From Neckera pumila (taxonomy: Eukaryota > Streptophyta > Bryopsida > Hypnales > Neckeraceae): a DNA stretch of 64,000 bases. The stretch lies in assembly GCA_963969595.1 (NCBI GenBank), contig OZ018408.1:52019022-52083021 (forward strand). Reading direction: 5' to 3'. Of the stretch, positions 26,066 to 36,589 are shown piece by piece. Positions within the stretch are counted from its first letter, which is position 1; the number at the start of each line of letters is the position of its first letter. Below the pieces are notes generated by a model. That model made no database searches. It had not been told where the DNA came from and was given only the letters and a program-made list of their open reading frames with translations. Made by a program: the position numbers and the translations under genes.

Positions 26066-26348
26066 CATTAGGAAAAATTTCAGCCTGAAAGAAGCTGCCA
26101 ATGTTTGATTTTCAACACCCCGTGGTGCAAATATTAAAAAAATAAAAAAATATTTTTTTGAAAAAAAAATCTTAAAAAATTTAATTTAAAAAAATAAATA
26201 TTCTTGCTGATGTGACACTAACACGTGGCACTAGTAGTGCCACAATAAATTTTAAAAAAATATTAAAAAAAAAATTGGTGACTTTTTTTATAATTGCACC
26301 GCACTATAGAAACTCGCGACTTCTTTGAGGCCTGAAATTTTTCTAATG
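26066..26348. mobile_element. CATTAG-ended MITE (family H)
   Basis: Starts CATTAGGAAAAATTTCAGCC and ends GGCCTGAAATTTTTCTAATG, inverted repeats of about 20 bp. The hexamer ends CATTAG...CTAATG are the same as those of family E at 41, 44 and 49 kb, but the interior differs. No clear target duplication, no ORF. Confidence 0.65.
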
Positions 26349-26701
26349 CTTGTCTTTATAGCACATGAAGATCTTGTGAAGGTAGCTTAGAATCAGATTC
26401 TTTGTGAGCAGCTTGTATATAGGTTGTTATGAGCAGCTGGTGAAACTAAAATTGACTATTTCAAGAATTGTATCTTCGTGAATTGACATTGACTATTTCA
26501 TGAATTGTGTCTTTGTGTAACTAAACTCAACTCTTACTGTGACATATTGACTATTTCATGAATTGCATCTTCATGTAATTCAATTTTGTCTTTATATAAC
26601 TAAATTTGAAATAGTGGACACTCATTTTTTGACATCTATTTTTGGAATTATGGATTATCATTTTAGGATAGAGGGAGTAATTTTTGTATTTTAATACCCT
26701 C

Positions 26702-27286
26702 TTAACCCCTAAAGTCCCAAGGCCATTTTTCTGTCAAAAATCACTCAAAACTGCTGCTTTTGTTGCATTCATCTAAAAGATCAGATTTTTTTTTTTTTTT
26801 TAGAAACTAACCGTAGGATCTTGTACTATACTTTTTATAGATCATGTAGTAAAAATTTAGTGGTGTTTGACCGTACGGATTGAAAATATCAGCATTCAAA
26901 GTGAAAGAAAAAGTTTTTTTCAAGAAGATGCTCTAACTGCCCGAAAAACAAGATTGTCCATAACTTTCTCATAAAAAATCCAAATGAAATGAATCAAAGC
27001 TTCCCAAATAGGCAAAAATATAATCTATAAGGAAAAAAAATTAAAAAAATTAAATTAAATTTTTTGCAAAATTTTTTTGCTGCCCCCTCTCCCCTGTTTT
27101 GAGCTTATTTGGGCATAACTTTTGCTCCCGGGCACCGATTGAAATAAAAATTACATTCCCCAAAAGCTAATAAGTTTTTCTATCTTATGGGAAAGTTTCA
27201 GAAAGTTTCATTAAAAATTGAGCTCATAGGAACTTGCCCAAAATCCATTTTGTCCCCCGTAGGGACAATGGGACTTTAGGGGTTAA
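26702..27286 (+). mobile_element. TTAA-family element A2 (deleted form)
   Basis: Interior 26706-27282 between TTAA at 26702-26705 and TTAA at 27283-27286. Left end CCCCTAAAGTCCCAAGGCC, right end GGGACAATGGGACTTTAGGGG. Collinear with A1 (3,140) but lacks about 350 bp of its middle. No coding capacity. Confidence 0.8.
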
Positions 27287-28922
27287 GCAAACATTATAAT
27301 CCTTCAATCCAAAAGAGATATTCTTGTATTTTCTTTTTTATGTGATCCACAATACATCTAGTTTGAATTTGTATGCTTACAATTTTAAAAAAGTTGATCA
27401 ATCTTATTAAAATCTGGAATTCTGGTTTAACTCTAAAAAGCTCAAAAAAGGTCTTGGACATTAAATAGGAATTAAAAGCAATTTTAAAAGCAAAATTGGT
27501 ATATGAAAAAAAAAACTTCAGATCAACAAAATAAGATACAATGTAGAAGAAAATAGTTCATTGTTCTTTGAAAATATGCTAATAAATTAATAAAATGCAA
27601 AGGAGGATGTACAAATTCAACAATCTTGATTCCAAGTATTAGTTGAAGAATACATTGACAATTTAAGGTTGTCTTATTTGACATTGTTTTTGTACTCAAC
27701 ATCGTGTTGTCATATCATAGCATTTGTCATATTTGACATGTATCTAGTGTATTGGACAAACTTCGTCAAATATTGTCAAATATCATCAAATATTTTTAGA
27801 AAACTCTAAGATATTTGAATATTCTAAAAATAAATACAATCTATGAATATTCTTGTATAGAAATTGGAAGGAGCATAGATGTCATGTTTGACGTCATGTT
27901 GCTATATTTGTAGACAACTATGGTTGACATTGGCAAAAGCTAAGTAACTTTTAAAGGACCAAAAGCCTAATCTAAGCCTCATGATTCTTATTTTGCAATT
28001 GTGAATACAATAAGTGAAGGGGAAGGTTGGTACATCCATGCACAATATTGAATCATGTTTAGAAACTAATGTTGAATAGAGCTTTAAAACAGAATTATTT
28101 CTCAAAATTTTCTTACTTCATAATACAAACCAATGTTTTTATAAAAATTTATTGATTCCATGCATTGGCATCTAATTTAGAAGTATTTCCAGTCAAACCT
28201 TCCCTATAAATTATGGTAGTATGTACAAGGACTTTCTTTTGTCCACTTCTATTGATTCTCTCACCAACACATGTATGCAGTAATCTTTGGATGTTTCTTG
28301 TGATATAAAATTTCTCCCTGTTCTAATTATACTTGTCACAACATGAGTGCTTGACATGGTCATTATTTAAAACATGAATACTTGCTCATTTGAAGGTTGG
28401 TTCATCACACTTCAATAGCTTGAAAAGCCCTTCAAAATCAAGAAGGTTTTGGAGAAAAATGTCAACTTGTGTCTGCTTTGTTGCCACCTCCAAATAATGT
28501 GAGATCACTTTCAATGTTCAAGGGCACAATGGAGATGAATTAAACTCACGGTTGGAATTCCAATAAGAGATTTTGTTTTAGTATTGGATCTTCAATACAT
28601 GTATGCTCACACATGAAGACGTTTGTTCATGTTTGCTCACATGAAAAATTGCTATAGCCCGTGATCTAGGTTGCAAGGATTCACTATTACTTTTCAGATT
28701 TGGCAATTTTGAGTCAAAATCTTGTGCCCAGATCTAGAATTCTTGTCAAACTTGAATACCCAAAGATGGCTTGTTATAAATGCCAAGATAAAAACCGGAG
28801 TAAATCAGGTCAAAGATTTATAAATGCTAACAAAGCAAGCAATCTATTCCAAAGCTGTCCAAATGGCGTCTCTCAAATCCTAAACACAAGAGACTTTAGC
28901 AGGGTACTTTGTTTTGAGTGAT
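27287..28922. other. Non-coding stretch downstream of the lectin kinase pseudogene
   Basis: No gene or repeat recognised. AT-rich, with a few 60-70 aa frames lacking any signature. Confidence 0.4.
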
Positions 28923-29264
28923 TCATCTGCTCTCCTCTCTGGTTGCTGAATTGGTGTAATATATGGAGCTTGCATTTGAGGTCCAAGACAGGTTGTTTGG
29001 TGCGCTTCTGGTCATGTAGTCAAAGCACTTCGGGAAGGTGCAATTGCCAGCACTTGGCACATGGAAGGTCGCACGGCAAGACAAGGATGAAAGTGCAAAA
29101 GACCTAAATACAACACTTTTGTTCTTTTCATGGACATTATAGGTCCCTGCGAGGCGTGCGTCTGCATCTGTTGCGTTGAGAATGCATGACTTCCTCCACA
29201 TGTGCCGCACCTAGTCTACCAGCAGCTTCTATTCACCTCCCATTCTACGTGGTTGATGGGTTTC

Positions 29265-29362
29265 TTCCCACAGGAAAGCCCAAAAGCTATACACATTCGT
29301 CTGCAGCAGGAAAGCTCAAAAGCTTTACACATTTTGTCTGCAGTAGGAAAGCCCAAAAAGCG
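29265..29362. repeat. Short tandem repeat in the duplicated kinase relic
   Basis: The phrase AGGAAAGCCCAAAAGC followed by TATACACATT and GTCTGCAG occurs about three times, each unit about 43 bp. It derives from the kinase VYSFG segment, of which a single copy is seen at about 30,410-30,440. A local slippage duplication in the dead gene. Confidence 0.65.
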
Positions 29363-30753
29363 TAGCCATCCTCAATTTTCTTACCTACCATCAGAAGGAA
29401 TATCTACACTGGTTTGGTCCATGAGTTCCATTTAGTCACCATCAAGATTTCAAAAACACATACAGTTAGAAACATTCAAAGTGCATGCCAGTGAGGCATC
29501 TACAGTGATGGAGTGCAGATTGCGATGTCCGGGTGCTATGCAGGGCCCATGTTTAATACTTTGGTGGGCTTGGGGCTGTCGTTTGTGTTGGCGAGTTGGG
29601 AGACTGTTTCTCAGGACTGATGTGGTAGTTACAGTATTAACCAAAATGATGGCTCAGAAGTAAGAGTACATGAGGAGGGAATTGCACCGTCAAATTTACT
29701 ATAAAGAGCTCAAAGTTCTGAGTGAGTCAAGATAACCAACCAGGTTTCAAATCTGAATGAGCAATCGGTGGCCAAAAAAACACGTATGCACTGCTAATTT
29801 ACACTCATGGAGTCATGGGATGTCCGAATCATAGCTCTCAAATGCCGGGAATGAGAGATTCGGCATAATCTCAAGCCCAGGGAGAACAGCCACTAGCCAA
29901 TTTTTAGGCTGCCGTAAAATAAGAGCCTGTTCACTTTGGATCCCATTTGCAGCCAACAGGGTGACGCTGTGATGCCAAAACCACATACTCTGTCATATTC
30001 TCAAGCAATCCTTTGTTCGGAGTGATTCCCGGAGTGATTCATCAGGTCTCCTCTCCAGTCTGTCGATGCGGTGTTGTACATGGAGCTTGCATTTCAAGCC
30101 CATGTTTGGTGGGCTTCTTAAGATGTAGTCAAATTGGGGTTTTGAGAGAGGTACTTCGGGAAGGTGGACGTCGCCATTGAGGATGAGCAGCACTTATGTG
30201 TGGAGGGTCGCATGGTAGGATTGGGGTGAGAGCACAACAACACCAAACACAACATTTTTGTCTTTTCATGGACATTGAACATCTCTGCAAGGTGCGCATC
30301 TGTTGCATCTAGAATGTGCGAGCTTCCCCACAATTGCCACACCTGCTCCACCAACAACTTCACCTCCCCTTCTTCTTAGTAGATGGGTTTCTTCTCACAT
30401 GCCACTTCTAGCAAGAAAGCCCCAAAGCTATATACATTTGTCAACTCAGTGTATTTAACTGCATCAGAAGAAAATTTTCAAAGCATCCGCCTACATTAGA
30501 AGAAACTCCACATTTATTTGATCCGTGAGTTCCCAAGTGGAGTACCATTGATCTTGCTAAGTGCTTGAGTTTATGAAATATGGAATGCATGCATACTACA
30601 AGGCATATTCTATCACAATGTATATGTGTATTCATGCAAATCCAAAGTTCTGAAGGGTTCTAAAATAAGAAATGGATGAACTAAGAATCTAAAGCACCAA
30701 GTGACCATGAAGGTAGTTCCTTCCAATCTCAACCAAGTGATATTCTATTAGAA

Positions 30754-30919
30754 TGCAATTAAAGGATTTTAATGCCAATGGATAGGGATTTTCAACCAAA
30801 GGCAAGAAGCAAAAATCTAATTTGATTCCATTAATATGCAATTAAAGGATTCGAATGCCAATGGATAGGGGTTCACAAATAAAAGAAAGAAGGAAATAAT
30901 CTAATTCGATGCCGTAAAT
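30754..30919. repeat. Two-copy tandem repeat, 83-bp unit
   Basis: TGCAATTAAAGGATT...AATGCCAATGGATAGGG begins at 30,754 and again at 30,837, followed each time by AAATCTAATT- or ATAATCTAATT-like sequence. It lies in the degenerate interval of the receptor kinase relic. Confidence 0.75.
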
Positions 30920-31382
30920 GACAACTAATGGTATTGCATAAATCTACCAAGAAAACCATTCTAGAAATGCTCTTTTGCTCATACATGACTGTAGAAAAAC
31001 AAGTCAGTATCCACATGAGACACATACTCATAACACCTACAATATACTAGAATAAAGCAAAGTGAAAAGAAAGGAGTTCTTGTGGAGAACAATTTTGGAG
31101 GAAAGTGACCAATGGTGCCTGCCACGTTGGTGCTTTTAGGGGTCAACAAGCTATGGTTGTAAAACTGGGCTAAGCCAAAGTCCTCCAAAAATGCATTAAG
31201 CTTGGCATCCAGCATCACATTAACAGCCTTCACATCAAAATGGATGATGCACTCTTCATACTCCGTGTGTAGGTATACCAATGCCGTGGCCACATCCAGT
31301 ACTACTTTGAACTTGCATATCAATAAACATTCTTTCAGTTGTCACTTGTATAAATCTTAGTAAACTGTGTCAGTGTATATTT

Positions 31383-32130
31383 TTAAATCCCTAAAGGACC
31401 AAACACCATTTTTGGAAACATAGCATTTTGGGCAGCTCACTACGAACGGAGTTTTTATTTTTTTTCGTTGAAAATTTCACAAAACATATGCCCGAGGAGT
31501 AGCTTTAAGGTCCAACAATTTTTATAACTTTTGATTACACGGTTAAAAAGTTATTGCGTAATATGTGGTTTTCGTTACTCGGCAGGCAGCCCGGGCAGCT
31601 CCAAAAACTCCTTCAAAAACTACTTTTTTGAAAAATAAAAAAGTTGGAAGTGGTTCTAAGGAAACATTTAAGAGTGGACAAGTTTGAATCACTCCATTTT
31701 GTTTAATGAGGTGAGAGTTATTAGGAATTCTAATTTGTGGATAGGTATGGAGTCTCTGGATTCCAAACCTACCTACAAATTAAAATTCTTGATAACTCTC
31801 ACTCATTTAACGAAATGGAGTGATTCAATTTTTTTCATTCTTAATTTTTTCCTTAGAACCACTTCCAACTTTTTCATTTTTCAAAAAAGTGATTTTTGAA
31901 GGAGTTTTTGGAGCTGCCCGGGCTGCCTGCCAAACGCAAAAATTTACATATCATACAATAACTTTTTAACCGTGTAGTCAAAAGTTATAAAAATTGTTGG
32001 ACCTTAAAGATACTCCTTGGGCACATGTTTTTTGAAATTTTCAAATAAAAAAAATAAAAAATTTGTTCATAGTGAGCTGCCCAAAATCACTATGTTGCCA
32101 AAAAACGATGTTTGGTCCTTTAGGGGTTAA
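31383..32130. mobile_element. TTAA-family foldback element C1
   Basis: Flanked by TTAA at 31383-31386 and 32127-32130. The element is nearly one palindrome: arms of about 360 bp meet near 31,757. Landmarks are CCTAAAGGACCAAACACCAT against the complementary right end, GGGCAGCTCACTACGAACGG against its complement near 32,075, and GGCAGGCAGCCCGGGCAGCT (31,582) against its complement near 31,910. Each arm resembles the right half of family B. It lies inside the receptor kinase pseudogene, between the kinase N lobe and the catalytic loop. No ORF. Confidence 0.85.
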
Positions 32131-32603
32131 GTGATGTTTAGCATGTATAATTCCTCTTCTAGGAGTGACACAATGTAATAATTTAAGCTAGAGAAGAAAG
32201 CTTCAATCTACACTTGAGACCAAGCCTTGAGGGTCAAGAGGTGTTGTTGCTTCATTTCTTTTACATAGAAAAATCCATTCCATCTCATAGTTTCAAACAT
32301 AGTGAGCCATTTGAAGCAAGCTTGGGCTTATTTCCTTATGCACATCAATTTACTCAATAGAAGATTCCAATGAATCTAAAATTGTGAGAGCTCTGCCATT
32401 TTGACAAAATGACTTCTTTAATAAGCCATAAATATTTGTTTTGTGTATTCAATTGAGTTGTCACTTTTCAATTTGTCAAGTTGGAGGAGATTATATGGCA
32501 TAAACTAACTACATGTTTTGAACCCTCTGATGCACCCAAGTGAATGATGTTCACAATCACATGCATCCTTTAGTCCAATTATCTAGTTTGTGATCACTCT
32601 CCT

Positions 32604-32880
32604 CATTTTCATTTCAAAGTTTAGTGCTTAGTTTCCTAGCATCTTCTATCTTAATCACTCAATCACCAAAGATCCTCATGTCATGACTCATACATATTGT
32701 GCATAGAAACTCAATTTGAAGCATAAGCATGGCAAAAATATTCATTTTCATTTCAAAGTCTAGTGCTTAGTTTCCCAACATCTTCTATCTTAATCACTCA
32801 ATCACCAAAGATCCTCATGTCATGACTCATAAATATATGCTTTGAAGCATAAGCGTGGCAAAAGTACTATATTAAATATA
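32604..32880. repeat. Two-copy tandem repeat, 139-bp unit
   Basis: CATTTTCATTTCAAAG begins at 32,604 and again at 32,743. Both copies contain ATCTTCTATCTTAATCACTC and GATCCTCATGTCATGACTCA and end near GAAGCATAAGC-TGGCAAAA. It lies in the interrupted part of the receptor kinase relic. Confidence 0.85.
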
Positions 32881-34320
32881 CATTGCACATTGTGAGGCTC
32901 AGCATGTGCACTAATCTTAAACCATTGTCTAAATTAAAATATATTCCTAGATTGGATTGGTGTCATACCTTCTCTGCCAGGGGAATGTGACGACCAACTC
33001 TTTGTCCACCCCTTGTTGATCCTCAACAATTGGCAAGTGTATTGTTGCAGGGAGAGCCAAATAGATGCTTGTCGAAGTTACCTTGTGGCATGTAGTCATA
33101 AACTAAAAGAAGCTCACCTTGCTCGTGACACCCGCCCTACAAATGCACCAAATTGCGGTGCCGGATTTTGCCAATGATCACCACCCCCACTAGAAACTCA
33201 CGCTCGCGTTGACTGCGGCACCACGCGGTTGACGACCATGTACTGTTGGTTGCCTGGCAAGAAACCTCTGTACATACTTCCAAAGCCTGCTCGCCCCAGC
33301 ACTTGCTTGAGGTCGAAGTTCTTCGTGGACATCGCCAGTTCCTTGTATGTGAACTTGTGCGGATCCGCGTCTCCCGAGTCGTCCGGGTTAATTTTGACCC
33401 TCCATCCACGCCTCTCCAGCCAAGGAGAGTAACACATGTACAGCAGTGCGTAGATGGTCGCCATGGCTGTGAGCGACACCAGAATCGCCAATAGTGCTAC
33501 TTCGAATGTTTGCGTCTCGAAGAAGGTGAGGTGGCTCCGTGGATAGCAGGGGAGGGAGGCACTGGGGGCAGCAGGCCAGGTGGAAGTCCTCAGACTCCAA
33601 CGATCAATGAATAGATTGCCAAGTACAACTCCGTCAAGGTCTCCTAGTGGCGGAACAGCATTATTCATAGTGAAGCCAACATACATGTTCATTGAGCACA
33701 TCAGAGAGATCGACCTGGACAATCAAGGAGTTGCAAGGAATCCAGTTACTCACATTGTACCCCACCACAGATTGTCCCGGTCGCTCTTCGTCGCTCACAG
33801 GACATTCGAGCGGACTGATGTCAGCCGTGCTAACATTCAGAATCTGCGATGAAGCATCATAATCGATCCACACTTGCAAAAGCCAGCTGAGACTGAAGTT
33901 ACTTGGTCCCTTGAGGAAAACTCTTCATCCAGGTCTTAGAACTCGGGTCTCTTCAATAAGTCGAATTCCACTGCAAAAGTATGCGTATTAGGGTCGCCAT
34001 TGGATGTGGCTTTGAGCAGGCCCAGGTAGCCTCCATCGCCGCCTGCAGATGCGTTGCGTGGGGAAGGTGAAGCCTCCAAGACCGTTCCGTGCGCATCCTC
34101 CATAGCCAAACTGGCTCCTCATGGGGGTGCCAAGAGCGATGTCGGCTATGAATTTGGTGTTGAAGGAGAACATGGGACTAGTTGCGTCCTCCTTGAACCG
34201 GATTTTTTCTGGATAGAGGCATAGGGTCCGCAACCCATGTCTCAAGTAGCAAACATGCACTCCTTCATCCAGTATCCAGGTCATATCTGGGAAGTCGACG
34301 AAGGGTTCAGACGCCTGAGC

Positions 34321-35911
34321 AGCTTTGACAACAAGTCAGCTTTGACAACCAAGTTGTCGAGCAGCAACATTACAACACAAACCATGCTACTCACGTGGTG
34401 GAGGCGGAGCCCCATGATAAATCTCTCTCACCTTGCTACTAGAAGCTTTGTGCAGTATTCGATTCACACCAGAATTTGACTTGGAATGACTGGAATTTTG
34501 CTGCGCTCTTGGAGGTCCGTACTCATCCGTTATGGTAGTGGTCTTAGACTGACGGACTCTACGGGTTTTCTCTAACTACGGGACGACAAACAGACCCCCA
34601 CTAAAATCGACAAGCTAGAACAATTTCCTTTCCAGCACCATGACTGGAAATAGCGGAGTTGCTCAAAACCACCTGCAATTGTCTGCTCTGGCGGTGCTCC
34701 AAAGTGGAACACGGAACAAGAAGATGTCAAGCTGGGCCTAGATAGAGCAGCTAAGCGCCAGGTATAAGTACCGTCTAGTTTGTTAACTCCAGCCCGTGCG
34801 CAATTTGCATTCGCAGCTCTGACTCTCCAGAAGTGTCCCGCTCCTGATCGATTGGAAATCCCAAGGCTTGTGAATTGCAACATCAATGCTAATTCTCCCT
34901 CTGTAATTTTCCTTGTGGAGGGACGAGCAAGCAAGCACGCGACTATTTCGTAGTTCACAGCAAACAAGCATTGAATTTGGGGCAAGAAAAAACGTTAACT
35001 TGCTTTACTCCACGTTCTGTCAGTCCGGATTCCAAATAATATTGTTCTGTTTTCCAAATTTTCCAAGTTCATCAACTGTGATATATTTCTATTTGAATTC
35101 GAATTTTATCATCCGGTGTTTCCGTCAAGGTGAGAAACTTGGGGTTGTGCAACCCAGACATGTTGAAATTATCGTTAACCTACAGGTGGACTGAGTGAGC
35201 CTTGAAATGTGCTCGGGCCAAAGGTGCAACTGCTTGCTAGGAAATCTACGCCTATCTATGACACTGTTACAAAACCGATATCGTTGGATTCTCACGTATA
35301 CCAAGCCGCAAGAAAAACAGTTTGATCACTTTACAAGCAAATATCTTGCAATCAACATTTTCAAAGTTTTCAAAATTATTTCTCCCACACATTCTCAAAC
35401 TAATCCATAGCAAGATCATGTAGTTACATATGCAACAAATTCAATTTTTTAAAATTTTGGCTCTTTGTACTAAAGATGAACGTTTTCAGTGATTTTGACC
35501 AAACCAAAACGATTTACGGACTTTAGAAGTTACAGTAGGTTGTAGTGAAACCAACGGTGACCCAAATCCATCAAAACTAATTGCATACATTCATTATAGG
35601 ATGCTAATCTAGGATTATCCAAGAAACTTTATTGTACGAGCTAGTGTCCTAAAAATAAGAGGTGTTGAACAGAAAGCCAAGTTAAAAGAGAGGGTTGAAG
35701 AAGTACAAAACTTCTTTACAAGCATCAAATTTTTATCCTACACTTGTCACCTCCAACAACATCCTATGTATCTCACCACCCGCACACAATATCCCATGTA
35801 TCTCACCTCCCTCCCTCCCTCCCTACCCTAGTGTCTCATAATACTATTTCTTCAAGAAGTTCACCAACGTCACTCCATTCCTTCTTCATTCCACAACAAG
35901 TTTAGGGAGCA
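34321..35911. other. Upstream of the lectin kinase relic, no gene supported
   Basis: Composition is more balanced than average (34.3-35.0 kb), so this may be the old promoter and 5' end of the dead receptor kinase. A 137-aa minus-strand frame at 34572-34985 shows no domain. A CCCT-type short repeat lies at 35,809-35,823. Confidence 0.4.
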
Positions 35912-36550
35912 ATGAGTGCATTGATGGACCCATACGAGATGTATTGCATGCCTGATTACAAGCCGAGAGTAAGGGAGAACATTATCGCTGTTGCCATAGG
36001 ACTTAAAAGACATAACGCAACTGTTTCTGTCACTATGTCCAATACATTAAATTCTCGCATTCCATAGAGCCATTGGAAACGGCAATCAAAGACTAAGAGT
36101 CGAGCAATCTGCTGATCAATTCCATGATTAGTTAAGTGTTCGCGTCTTAAAAAATCAGCAAAATTGCAATGACAACAGGATGGATGCCACCAAAACTTGA
36201 ATCAGTTGATGTAAAAGGTAAACCTCGAGCTCCTCGGTACCATTGAAGCAGTGAATAAACTTTCAAATGAAGCCACACTCGACAGGGAATATATTGCAAT
36301 TTGTAGCCCATCAAAAGAATCATGGGGTGAGCAGCACACTATTGTAGGAAAATAAAAATCCTACGTCTCGAACCATCGTGCATGGTCGATCCGCAACTCT
36401 TCTAGACCTAGAACTAAGGAACTACCTGATGTTTACCCCAAACCTAAATATGAAAATGGTGTGTTGATTATTACCCTCATAGACCTTGATCATAACGTGA
36501 TGGACGAAATGGTCAAGGACTATGAAGGCTCCTCAATCGACGGCGAATGA
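35912..36550 (+). pseudogene. Decayed coding remnant, family not recognised
   Basis: Several adjacent plus-strand frames read like real protein rather than AT-rich noise. The first, from ATG 35912 to TAG 36065-36067 (51 aa), contains MDPYEMYCMPDYKPRVREN and AVAIGLKRHNATVSVTMSN. After a frame change come IEPLETAIKD, then TTGWMPPKLESVDVKGKP, then DREYIAICSPSKESWGEQ, and after a stop NHRAWSIRNSSRPRTKELP and VLIITLIDLDHNVMDEMVKD, ending TGA at 36548-36550. At least four stops or frameshifts separate the blocks, so it is non-functional if it is one gene. It runs convergently towards the zinc-finger gene, ending 40 bases from that gene's stop codon. I do not recognise the family: a captured gene, viral or retroelement protein are all open. 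Confidence 0.5.
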
Positions 36551-36589
36551 TCCGTGAAGAAATTGGAGAAAGAATATTGTAACCTTGCG

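Larger units (their letters stand above)
28923..34320 (-). pseudogene. L-type lectin receptor-like kinase, degenerate
   Basis: A membrane receptor kinase of the legume-lectin (LecRK) class, broken by frameshifts and stops. In order on the minus strand: lectin domain pieces (34284-34060, SPMFSFNTKFIADI; about 34050-33938, GGYLGLLKATSNGD and FAVEFD, then a stop; 33879-33661, VWIDYDASSQIL); MYVGFT, a membrane segment (VALLAILVSLTAMATIYALL) and the kinase start (33722-33198), with the glycine loop GRAGFGSMYRG and VVNR where the catalytic Lys should be; REFLVGVVIIGKIRHRNLVHL and then a stop (about 33209-33137). The catalytic loop (31323-31090) reads IIHFDVKAVNVML, so HRD has become HFD; DFGLAQ remains. 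The C-terminal kinase lobe is at 30445-30060 (VYSFGAFLLEVAC, LLCSHPNPTMRPS). A second, worse copy of the C-terminal lobe lies at about 29370-28950. A foldback element sits between the kinase pieces. Confidence 0.88.

Noticed and set aside
28923..34320. A functional receptor kinase with introns
   Set aside because: Frame changes and stops occur within domains that are normally continuous, and key catalytic residues are lost.
34572..34985. A 137-aa minus frame upstream of the lectin kinase relic
   Set aside because: No recognisable domain, and the expected signal peptide and lectin N-terminus are not in it.
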